Assembly (NCBI GenBank): GCA_964567755.1
Contig: CAZMNW010000049.1
Coordinates: 62,001 to 126,000, forward strand
Source of the DNA: DASRJW01 sp964567755
GTDB lineage: Bacteria > Krumholzibacteriota > Krumholzibacteriia > G020349025
Direction: 5' to 3'
Length of the DNA: 64,000 nt
The notes beneath the pieces are model-generated. The model did not search any database, had not been told where the DNA came from, and was given only the letters and a program-made list of their open reading frames with translations. The translations under genes and the position numbers were made by a program. This document shows positions 8,099-15,905 of this stretch, piece by piece; position 1 is the stretch's first letter; each line of letters begins with the position of its first letter.

Positions 8099-9921
8099 CG
8101 CCCCTCCATGCGCTCGCGCCGGGCTTGCAGGTGGGCCGCCATGTTTCCCACGTCTTGGGTATTGAGAACGTGACGCTTCTCCAGCCAGCCGCGACGCGCC
8201 AGACCGACGCCGTACTCGACGTTGCCCAGTGCACGCACTCCGTGGGCATCCGGATCGACGCAAAACAATGCACCATGGTCGCGCGCCTGGCGGATCATGT
8301 CACCGTCCGGATCCATGCGTTTAGGCTGGCCGTTGATTTCCACCGCCACACCCGAGCGCGCCGCGGCCGTGAAGACCGCGCCCAGATCCAGGTCCATCCC
8401 GGGCTCTTCGAAGAACATGCGGCTCGTCGGGTGTCCGAGAATGGTCGTGCATGGGTTCTCGAGCGCGCGCAACACGCGCCGAGTCTGCGTGTCGCGATCG
8501 AGGCGGAACTCGGTGTGCACCGACGCAATGACGAAATCGAATCGGCGTAGGATCTCGTCCGGATAGTCGAGCGACCCGTCGGGAAGAATGTCCGACTCGA
8601 CGCCACAGAAGATGCGAATGCCGCGTTCCGTGGCCGCCAACTGCTTCAACTCCTCGAGTTGCTCGCCGACCTTGACGGGGCTCATGCCGTACGCGCTCGA
8701 GCTCTGGCTGTGATCGCTGATGCCGATGTACTGCCAGCCGAGGGCGCGAGCTGCACGCACCATGTCGGCGAGGGTGTCCCGGCCATCGCTGTACTTCGTG
8801 TGCACATGGAAGGCGCCGCGCAGATCGCCGAGCTCGATCAGCGCCCCCGGGATCGCGTGACGTTCCGCCGCATCGATCTCGCCGGTATCCTCGCGCAGCT
8901 CGGGCGGGACGAACTGCAACCCCAACGCCGCGAAAATCTCGCCTTCGTCGGCGCAAGGAATCAATTTGGTGCCGCGGAACAGCCCGTACTCGTTGATCTT
9001 GATGCCCATACGGACGGCGCGGCCACGCATGGCGATGTTGTGCGCTTTGCTGCCGGTGAAGTGATGCAGTGCATAGGGAAACTGCGTATCGCTCACCACG
9101 CGCAGATCGATCTGCAGGCCGCTAGGGTGCAGGAGGCTGGTCTTGGTCGGACCGCTGCCCAGCACGCGGTCCACCCAGGGACCGGTGGCGAAAGCTCCCG
9201 AGACCGCATCGGGGTCGCGTGTGCTGACGACGATGTCCACGTCATGAACGATCTCCTTGCGCCGGCGCAGGCTGCCGGCGAGCGCCGCGCGCTGCGCCGC
9301 AGGGTGGGCGCGAAGCGCCTCGAAGGCTGGCAGGGCGTGTGCGGCTGCCACACTCCAGAAGAATCGCGCCGCCGCGCGGCGCGCGTGATCGATGCCACGC
9401 AAGATGTTCTCCTGCGTTTTCTCGCCAAAGCCGCGGATGTCGAGAAGCTTGTTGTCACGGCATGCCTGTTCGAGCGAATCCACGGATCCAATGTCGAGAG
9501 TGTCGAAGAGAAGCTTGGCTTTCTTCGGACCGATGCCCGGGATGCGCAGCATCTCCAGCAGTCCGGGCGGAATCTTGGCGCGCAATTCGTCGTGGTAATC
9601 GAGCCTCCCCGTTCGTGCCAGCATCTCGATGCGCTCGGCAATGCCGCCGCCGATGCCGCGTACCTTCTGCAGCTCACCGTTCTGAATCAGCGCCGGCAGC
9701 TCGTCACCGAGACCCGGTATCAGCCGCGCGGCATTGGCATAGGCGCGCACCTTGAAGGGGTTCTCTCCCAGGATCTCGAGGAACGCGGCGATCTCCTCCA
9801 GCACGCCGGCGATCTGCTCCGCCGTCATGACGTTGGCCGAACCCTGCACCTCTGGTTCGGGCGCCCGTTGACTCGTCGGTTGTGGCGACGGTTTCGGCTC
9901 GGGTTTCTTTTTTCGCATCAT
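8095..9921 (-). CDS. polX: DNA polymerase/3'-5' exonuclease PolX
   Basis: About 608 residues with the bacterial PolX order: N-terminal helix-hairpin-helix DNA-binding part (VRGIGGGIAERIE, IPGIGPKKAKLLF, IRGFGEKTQENIL), family-X polymerase palm and nucleotidyltransferase core with DVDIVVST metal ligands, and a C-terminal PHP phosphoesterase domain with FHVHTKYSDGRD, GISDHS, GVESDI and SVHTEF. It fills short gaps and proofreads during base-excision repair. Length is close to the usual 570-580 residues plus a Pro/Lys-rich N-terminal tail. The ATG at 9921 is preferred over an in-frame TTG at 9936. It is first of a four-gene operon continuing with nth. Confidence 0.95.
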   Translation of the reverse strand: MMRKKKPEPKPSPQPTSQRAPEPEVQGSANVMTAEQIAGVLEEIAAFLEILGENPFKVRAYANAARLIPGLGDELPALIQNGELQKVRGIGGGIAERIEMLARTGRLDYHDELRAKIPPGLLEMLRIPGIGPKKAKLLFDTLDIGSVDSLEQACRDNKLLDIRGFGEKTQENILRGIDHARRAAARFFWSVAAAHALPAFEALRAHPAAQRAALAGSLRRRKEIVHDVDIVVSTRDPDAVSGAFATGPWVDRVLGSGPTKTSLLHPSGLQIDLRVVSDTQFPYALHHFTGSKAHNIAMRGRAVRMGIKINEYGLFRGTKLIPCADEGEIFAALGLQFVPPELREDTGEIDAAERHAIPGALIELGDLRGAFHVHTKYSDGRDTLADMVRAARALGWQYIGISDHSQSSSAYGMSPVKVGEQLEELKQLAATERGIRIFCGVESDILPDGSLDYPDEILRRFDFVIASVHTEFRLDRDTQTRRVLRALENPCTTILGHPTSRMFFEEPGMDLDLGAVFTAAARSGVAVEINGQPKRMDPDGDMIRQARDHGALFCVDPDAHGVRALGNVEYGVGLARRGWLEKRHVLNTQDVGNMAAHLQARRERMEGR

Positions 9922-10066
9922 CGGTGAAACTCGCAAACGGACAGAGTCGCGCGCGATTTGGCCTCGAGCTCTGCGATGCGCCGGTGGGGTCCTGCCGCCA
10001 GATCAATGCTGCGGGAGTGTCCGCCGCGAGGCCGCTTGGGTTATTCTATCGCGCGCGAGGTGCATC

Positions 10067-10771
10067 TTGAACAGCGAAACCAGCACGACCGAAGCCGGAG
10101 CCGAGTTCCACATCGACTCGGCACTTTGCATCGGTTGCGAGGCCTGCGTCGAGTCCTTCCCCGCCATCTTCCAGATGCGGGAGGATAAAGCCTGGGTCGA
10201 CGCCAAACCGATCCCGGGGGTGCGCCCACGCCAGGTCGTGCAGACTTGCCCGGTGCGCGCCATTGTTTGCGACTCCGAACCGCAGCCGGAAGCGGACGTC
10301 GTCGGCTTGCCGGTGGTTGCGGGCTGGGAAAAACAGTGGGCGGCACACCAGAACGATCCCGAGGATCTCGCCGACCGTGAACGCCGCTACGGCCGCCGGC
10401 TGCATGTGGAGGCTCTGCGCCGCGGCTGGAAGCTCGTCATCGAGCTGCCCCGGACGCTCCCCAACCACCGCCTGGTCTATGTGCACGGCATCGAACGCGA
10501 GCCACCCGAATACGATTTCACCTTGCAGCAGGTGGGGCCGAGAACGATTTCTCTGCGGGCGCAGATCGTGGGCGCCGCGTTGCGGTTCATCGCCGGCAAG
10601 ATCAATTCCTTCCCCAACTCGTTCAAGGTGGACCATCACTTTCCCGCGGCGATCAGCGCCTGCTTCCATCGACGCGGGGATCACGGTGTCGAGATCTACG
10701 CTTTCGCTGTGGGGGTCGAGGATCCACTGGCTGAATTGCGCCAAGCGATTCGCGGCCGGCACAGTCGCTGA
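10067..10771 (+). CDS. Ferredoxin-like 4Fe-4S domain fused to an unknown C-terminal domain
   Basis: 234 residues. Residues 10-75 form a monocluster ferredoxin: Cys21, Cys24 and Cys27 in CIGCEAC, with the fourth ligand Cys61 in QTCPVRAI, as in 4Fe-4S ferredoxins of the ferredoxin I type. An acidic linker follows (QPEADVV), then about 140 residues that I cannot assign; they include a block starting WKLVIELPRTLPNHRLVYVHG and a stretch beginning FPNSFKVDHHF. The start is TTG, supported by GAGG six bases upstream. It stands alone on the plus strand between two minus-strand operons. The ferredoxin half suggests an electron carrier; the role of the C-terminal half is unknown. Confidence 0.7.
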   Translation: MNSETSTTEAGAEFHIDSALCIGCEACVESFPAIFQMREDKAWVDAKPIPGVRPRQVVQTCPVRAIVCDSEPQPEADVVGLPVVAGWEKQWAAHQNDPEDLADRERRYGRRLHVEALRRGWKLVIELPRTLPNHRLVYVHGIEREPPEYDFTLQQVGPRTISLRAQIVGAALRFIAGKINSFPNSFKVDHHFPAAISACFHRRGDHGVEIYAFAVGVEDPLAELRQAIRGRHSR

Positions 10772-10854
10772 TGCGCTCCGAGCCGGCCTCGCGCCGATCC
10801 GAGGCGATCCCAACCCAGGCCTGACGCGGTCCGCAGGCTCTGCGCTCGCAGAGA

Positions 10855-11586
10855 TCAATCGGCGACCAGGTACTCCATGGTCGTCACGACGCGCACCTTC
10901 TTCTCCAGCTGGCTCGGTTCCGCCACCGCCTGCGATTCGTCGCGCGGCAGGATCTGGAACAGGCCCTGTGTGGCGCGGTGGATCCCCGCGATGCGGCTCT
11001 GCGAGTCGGCGGCGAACTGCTCGGCACTCGCGCGCGCGTTGCGCGTGGCCTCGGCAATCATCGCCGGTTTGATCTCGTTCAGCTTGGTGAACACGTACAC
11101 CGGCCCGCCGAGATCGTTGATCACGACACCGCGACGGACAAGCTCGCCCGTCCGCCGGCCGAGAGCGGCGATGACATCCACTTTCTCGCTGCGAACAATG
11201 AGCGTGTGAGAAATGGTAAAGCGCGCCTCGCCAACCGGGCCCGATCTCCACGCTTGTGCCAGTGCGTCCTGAACTTCCAACCGCTGCGGCTGCACCTCGT
11301 CTTCCGCCACACCGCCCGCGGTGAGGAACGCTCGGATGGTGGCGACGTCCTCGTCGATCTTGGCCTGCAGGCGGGCGAGATCGTTGCCGCCGGCACTCAG
11401 CTGCAAGGTCCAGATCGCCACATCGGCTTTGACGATCTTCTCCGCCAGGCCGCGCACGCTCACGTAACGGTCGGCCGTTCGCGCGTCGCGAAACCCCTTG
11501 CCGATGAGACCGCCACCCAAACCCGATCCCGCGGCGATCAAGAGCGCCGCGACGACGTGTCCGCCCGTGCCCTTGGACTCCATCAT
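10855..11586 (-). CDS. SIMPL domain (DUF541) protein with N-terminal membrane segment
   Basis: 243 residues. An N-terminal hydrophobic stretch (HVVAALLIAAGSGLGGGLIG, about residues 8-28) acts as a signal or anchor, followed by one SIMPL/DUF541 domain beginning YVSVRGLAEKIVKADVAIW. DUF541 proteins are periplasmic or membrane-anchored and several are linked to oxidative stress or outer-membrane function; the molecular activity is not known. The open frame extends upstream through the rhodanese gene in another phase, so I take the ATG at 11586 (or 11583), which follows GAAGGGGG. It is the last gene of the operon starting with the molybdopterin oxidoreductase, 8 bp after the rhodanese gene. Confidence 0.8.
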   Translation of the reverse strand: MMESKGTGGHVVAALLIAAGSGLGGGLIGKGFRDARTADRYVSVRGLAEKIVKADVAIWTLQLSAGGNDLARLQAKIDEDVATIRAFLTAGGVAEDEVQPQRLEVQDALAQAWRSGPVGEARFTISHTLIVRSEKVDVIAALGRRTGELVRRGVVINDLGGPVYVFTKLNEIKPAMIAEATRNARASAEQFAADSQSRIAGIHRATQGLFQILPRDESQAVAEPSQLEKKVRVVTTMEYLVAD

Positions 11587-11594
11587 CGCCCCCT

Positions 11595-11942
11595 TCAGTA
11601 ACGAGGGATGGACGGATCGATCTCCAACGACCAGCGATCGATGCCACCGCGCAAGCTGCGCACGTTGGCGAAGCCTTGCTGGGCCAACGCCATCGCCGCG
11701 CGCATGCTGCGCACGCCGTGGTGACAATAGAGCACATGGGCGCGCTCGGGATGTAGCTCGCCGTGACGCTTCCCGAGCTCTGCCAACGGGATGTGCACGG
11801 CGCCCGGCAGATGCACCAGCGCGTGCTCCCAGCCCTCGCGCACGTCCACGATCACCAGTTCCTCTCCCGCATCGAGCGCGCGTTTGAGCTCGCCCACATC
11901 GATCTCGACCGACACGTCCGCCTCCAATCGCAGTGTGTTCAC
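11595..11942 (-). CDS. Single-domain rhodanese
   Basis: 115 residues forming one rhodanese domain: IVDVREGWEH, HLPGAVHIPL and the active-site loop CHHGVRS, whose Cys (about residue 73) would carry a persulfide. These GlpE-like proteins move sulfane sulfur in the cytoplasm. The GTG start at 11942 overlaps the stop of the YggU/DUF167 gene as GTGA, so translation is probably coupled. A sulfur-transfer role for the molybdopterin oxidoreductase upstream is possible, since such enzymes need a sulfurated cofactor, but that is inference from position only. Confidence 0.9.
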   Translation of the reverse strand: MNTLRLEADVSVEIDVGELKRALDAGEELVIVDVREGWEHALVHLPGAVHIPLAELGKRHGELHPERAHVLYCHHGVRSMRAAMALAQQGFANVRSLRGGIDRWSLEIDPSIPRY

Positions 11943-12235
11943 TCTCCGAGTGCCGCCGCGAGCCTCCGCTCGAGCTCCCCCGGCTCGAGGCCGCGGATCC
12001 GCAGGCGTTTGTCCGGCGACGCGGCCCCGCTCACGACCTCGATCGCATCCGATGGCAGTGCGAGCGCAGACGCCAGCACGTGCACCAGCTCCGCGTTCGC
12101 CTTGCCGCGTTCGGGCGCCGCCCGGACCGCCACCTTGATGCCGGTGCCATGGCGCCCGAGCAAGCCCGCGCGCGCTGCTCTCGGCTTGACACGAACCGGC
12201 AGAAACACTTCTTCGTCGGCGCTCCCGGACTTCAT
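11939..12235 (-). CDS. DUF167/YggU family protein
   Basis: 98 residues of the DUF167 (YggU) family, a small conserved fold whose function is unknown. The typical features are present: VRVKPRAARAGLLG near the start, IKVAVRAAPERGKANAELV in the middle and VVSGAASPDKRLRI towards the end. Length matches the family. The ATG overlaps the stop of the oxidoreductase upstream (ATGA) and its own stop overlaps the rhodanese start (GTGA), so three genes are coupled translationally. Confidence 0.9.
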   Translation of the reverse strand: MKSGSADEEVFLPVRVKPRAARAGLLGRHGTGIKVAVRAAPERGKANAELVHVLASALALPSDAIEVVSGAASPDKRLRIRGLEPGELERRLAAALGE

Positions 12236-14484
12236 GCGCGCGGTCGAACGGCCAGCACGGAAACCTCGGCATTCGCGTCAGCCACCGCGGACGCGCGCGC
12301 ACTCTCCGTCGCGGCAGTCACGCGCTCGATGCGCACGGCCACCGATTTGAACACCGGCGTGCGCGAGCGCGGGTCCACTCGCCGCGGCACGAGAACGTTC
12401 GCCTCGGGATAATACGCCGCCAGATTTCCAGGCCGAATGTCAGCCACGAACACGCGCACCGGGCCATAGATGCCGCTCTCCGAAACCAGTCGCACGCGAT
12501 CCCCTGCCGAGAGACCCAATCGCGCCGCGTCTTCGGCGTGAACGAAAACGACGTCTCGCCGTGACGTGCCGCGGTACACGTCTTCGTACTCGTACACCAC
12601 GGTGTTGAACTGCCCTTCGGAGCGCACGGTCATCAAGCGCAGCTCCCCGTCGCGGAGCGGAAACTCCGGCACTTGCGTGGCGTGGAAACGCGCCCGACCG
12701 TCCGCTGTGTCGAATCGCGGCTGGTGGCGAATCCGACCCTCGAGGGTGAACTCGCGTTTGGTCGCGTCGATTGCGGCAAGAGCTTGGTAGCCGGGGACGA
12801 CACGAGCCATTTCCGCGCGCAGCGTGCGGTGGTTCTTCCAACGCTCCCAGTCGATGGGCCCGGATGGCAGCACGCGCGCCGCCAGCGACGCCACGATCTC
12901 CACCTCCGACAGCATCTCGGCCGACAACGCACGCGCCCCGCCTTCGGACATGCGCACGAAGTTGAACATGCTTTCCTGCGTCGTCGCTTGGGTTTCCTCG
13001 TCGCGAGTGCGCGCCGGCAGGATGAGAGCCGTCTGGCCGTGCCCATGCACATGTCCGGGGTTGAGCTTGGTGGACACGAAGATGGACGTCTCGACGCGCT
13101 GCATGCAGCGCGCCGTCCACTCGGGATCGGGGGATGCACTGAAGAGGTTGCCGCCGAGATAGACGGCGGTTTGGATACGGCCATCCCCCATGGCTTCGAG
13201 ACCGGCGAACGTATCGAGCCCAGGCTCACGCGGCAGTTGCAACCCGTAGGCCTGTTCGAGCGCCTGGGCGAACGCCGCCTTGAGCTCTGGCGTCACCCCC
13301 ATGCTGCCCACGCCTTGCACGTTCGAGTGGCCGCGGATCGGCAGCAACCCGGCGTGCGGCTTGCCGAGCATGCCGCGCAGCATCGCCAGGTTGGAGATCG
13401 CGAGCACGTTGTCGACGCCATGCGCGTGATGGGTGGCACCCATGGCCCACATGAAGACGGCGCGCTCGGCGCGCATGTAGGCCGCCGCCACGCGCCGCAT
13501 CGTTTCTTGCGGCACGCCGCTCGCGCGTTCCAAATCTTCCCAGAGAGCGCTTCGCACTTGATTCTCGAACATCTCGAACCCGGTCGTGCAGCGCGCGATG
13601 AAATCGCGGTCGGCGCCGCCGGATTCGAGCACATGCTTGCCGACACCGATCAAGAACGGGATGTCGCCGCCGATGTGCGGCTGCACGTAGAGATCCGAAA
13701 CCCGTGAACCGAAAAGGAGACTGAGCGGACGCGAGGGAATCCGGAAGCGCACCAGGCCCACTTCGCGCAACGGGTTGACGATGACGACCGCGCCGCCGCG
13801 CCGGCGGATGTCCACCAAACGAGTGATCAGGCGCGGGTGGTTCGAAGCCGGGTTGGCGCCGATCACGAGAGCGAAATCGGCGTGCTCCAGATCTTCGTGC
13901 GTGACGGTCGCCGTCCCGGCGCCAAGAGCCAGGCCCAGACCGACCCCGGACGCCTGATGACAATAGTAGGAGCAGTTGTTGATGTTGTTGGTGCCGTAGG
14001 CGCGAGCGAAACACTGCAGCAAGAAAGCCGCTTCGTTACTGCTGCGCCCGGAGCTGTAGAAGTGTGCGCGTTGCGGCGGCGTGGCGCGCAACGCCGCAGC
14101 GGACAGTTCCCACGCTTCCTTCCACGCGATGCGCCGCCAGTGCGACGCGCCTGCTTCGCGCAAGAGCGGGAAGCCGATCCGTCCAGCATCCTCGAGCTGC
14201 TTGTGGTCCCAGGTACGGAGCTCCGCATGCGAATGGGCGGTGAAGAATGCGGCAGGGATTGGCGGCTGCATGTCGGCGGCTTGAGCTTGGAAGGACTTCT
14301 TGCACACCTCGAGGCCATGGCTGGTCTCGTTGCGCATCCCACCGCGTTGCCCGCCCATGCCGAGCGCACAAGTCTTGCATGCGTTCTTGAGACGCATGCG
14401 CCGGTAGAAGCGCAACACGCCGCCGGACTGCCGCGCCTTGCGCACACCGTAGAGAATGGCCGGCCAGCCACCGCCGCTTCGCAT
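12232..14484 (-). CDS. YdeP-type molybdopterin oxidoreductase alpha subunit (formate dehydrogenase-like)
   Basis: About 750 residues of the FdhF/YdeP branch of molybdopterin oxidoreductases. The N-terminal CKTCALGMGG with a later VCKKSFQ supplies Cys ligands for an iron-sulfur cluster. NNCSYYCHQASGVG (about residues 170-183) carries the Cys expected to bind Mo or W, and GANPASNHPRLI is the bis-MGD binding stretch. The C-terminal part has the molydopterin dinucleotide-binding domain with EGQFNTVVYEYEDVYRG. Substrate is uncertain: relatives are annotated as formate dehydrogenase-like or linked to acid resistance. I choose the ATG at 14484 because GGAGGA lies directly upstream; 14517 is an alternative. 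No beta or gamma subunit gene is nearby. Confidence 0.88.
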   Translation of the reverse strand: MRSGGGWPAILYGVRKARQSGGVLRFYRRMRLKNACKTCALGMGGQRGGMRNETSHGLEVCKKSFQAQAADMQPPIPAAFFTAHSHAELRTWDHKQLEDAGRIGFPLLREAGASHWRRIAWKEAWELSAAALRATPPQRAHFYSSGRSSNEAAFLLQCFARAYGTNNINNCSYYCHQASGVGLGLALGAGTATVTHEDLEHADFALVIGANPASNHPRLITRLVDIRRRGGAVVIVNPLREVGLVRFRIPSRPLSLLFGSRVSDLYVQPHIGGDIPFLIGVGKHVLESGGADRDFIARCTTGFEMFENQVRSALWEDLERASGVPQETMRRVAAAYMRAERAVFMWAMGATHHAHGVDNVLAISNLAMLRGMLGKPHAGLLPIRGHSNVQGVGSMGVTPELKAAFAQALEQAYGLQLPREPGLDTFAGLEAMGDGRIQTAVYLGGNLFSASPDPEWTARCMQRVETSIFVSTKLNPGHVHGHGQTALILPARTRDEETQATTQESMFNFVRMSEGGARALSAEMLSEVEIVASLAARVLPSGPIDWERWKNHRTLRAEMARVVPGYQALAAIDATKREFTLEGRIRHQPRFDTADGRARFHATQVPEFPLRDGELRLMTVRSEGQFNTVVYEYEDVYRGTSRRDVVFVHAEDAARLGLSAGDRVRLVSESGIYGPVRVFVADIRPGNLAAYYPEANVLVPRRVDPRSRTPVFKSVAVRIERVTAATESARASAVADANAEVSVLAVRPRA

Positions 14485-14575
14485 CGCTCCTCCATGTGGT
14501 CGGCTTGCGTTCAGCAAGTTCAGGCAAGACCGGCCTCACCGCGCTTCGAGTGCGCGGTCAGTATAACAGCCGCAC

Positions 14576-15544
14576 GTGCAGCATCTCTATGATTCGGACA
14601 AAAGACGGTGGCGGTTCGTGCTGTGCGGCAGTTCCGCGCGCAAGCTGCGTACGACGGGCGCGAATCTACTGCCTGGACGAAGTTTCCTCCACCACTTGTA
14701 TCCGTTGCTGTTGGCGGAGCGGCCGCCCGACCACGCATCGAAGCCGCTAGGGCAAGTGCGGTCGCCGTTGCCCATGCCGTCGCCCCATTCGCCCAAGGAG
14801 CGGTGGTTTCCAGCAACGAACTTATTGGACCGACTGACGCTTGGAGAACTTCCGGGCGTAGCCACCGCCGCGCGCGCACAACGCGCTGAGCTCTTGCGAG
14901 CTTACACCGTGATCTACCTCGAGGAAGAGCTGCGGCGTGAGGCACTGGTGAAGAACTGGCCCGCGTTCGCTCGGTTCCTGCAGTTGGCCGCTGCCGAAGC
15001 CGGCCAGATGATCAACTACGCCGCCATCTCCCGCGAGACCGGCGTCAGCTTGCCCACGGTAAAGAGCTACTACCAGCGGCTGGAAGACATGTTCATCGGG
15101 TTCAGGGTCACCGCGTTCTCCGGCAGTCCACGCAAGAGTCTCTTGTCCACGGAACGCTTCTACTTCTTCGACCTGGGAGTCCGCAACGCTGCGGCAGAAC
15201 TGCCACTCAATGCTGCTACCGTGCGCGCAAACCCGGGGCCACTCTTCGAGCAGTGGGTTGGAATCGAGTTATGGAAACGCTTGCAGTATCTGGCCAGCGG
15301 CCGCCTTCATTATGTGCGCACCAAGGCCGGCGCGGAGGTTGATTTCATCATCGCCCGGGCGGGCCAATTGATTCCGATCGAAGTCAAGTGGACGGATCAG
15401 CCGAGGCTCGCCGATGCGCGACATCTGCTGACTTTCTTGGACGAACAACCGCGACGCGCCAAACACGGTTATCTGGTTTGCCGGTGTTCCAGTCCACTGG
15501 CGCTCAGCGACCGCGTGACTGCTTTGCCATGGTCTTCGCTGTGA
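14576..15544 (+). pseudogene. Truncated ATPase with DUF4143 domain, 5' end missing
   Basis: The open frame corresponds to the back half of the AAA ATPase/DUF4143 family. Recognisable parts are RFVLCGSSARKLRTTGANLLPGR (sensor-1 region), YLEEELRREALVKNWPAFARFLQLAA, a winged-helix block with SRETGVSLPTVKSYYQRLEDMF and the endonuclease-like end GAEVDFIIARAGQLIPIEVKWT. Full family members are about 380-420 residues, and the Walker A and B region of about 100 residues is absent. An in-frame TAA at 14564 lies just before the GTG at 14576, so the missing part is not in frame upstream. These genes are often accessory and mobile. I call it a decayed remnant; a truncated expressed product cannot be excluded. 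Confidence 0.7.
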
Positions 15545-15905
15545 ATGCTTCTCGCACACGCCGGATGCCGACCACAAGCTCAAGTACGAACCCTTCCCGG
15601 GGCCTACCGCTTGACCAGTGCCAAACGGTAGTTGTCGAAAAGCCCTATCCATGGATCCTCACCCCGACGTGCTCGATGTGCTCTCGCAGTGCGCGATCCT
15701 GGATGGCGGACAGCGCCTTGACGTCGAAGCGGTAACCCACCTCACGACCCAGGCCCTCTGCTTGCGTGGATTGCGAGCCAGATGTACAGTCGGCCGCCAG
15801 CGACCTTCGGCGACCCCAGGGTTACGAAATGACACACGGCGTGCGTTCGGATGTCGCTGGGCTCCCCAGACCGGTCCATCGCCAGTTGCCGCCGAGAAAG
15901 CAGCC
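15545..15905. other. Intergenic stretch with possible gene debris
   Basis: About 360 bp between the truncated DUF4143 gene and sppA. No convincing intact gene. On the minus strand at about 15655-15800, one frame ends in a protein-like run (GYRFDVKALSAIQDRAL followed by REHIEHVGVRIHG and a stop) that looks like the C-terminal end of a small protein; upstream of it the frame is closed by a stop, so it is at most a remnant. Together with the truncated gene to its left this marks a decayed accessory spot. Confidence 0.4.

Noticed and set aside
8659..9927. 422-residue plus-strand frame opposite polX
   Set aside because: polX is fully supported by motifs; the antisense frame has none.
12673..13707. 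344-residue plus-strand frame
   Set aside because: Antisense to the molybdopterin oxidoreductase, without motif.
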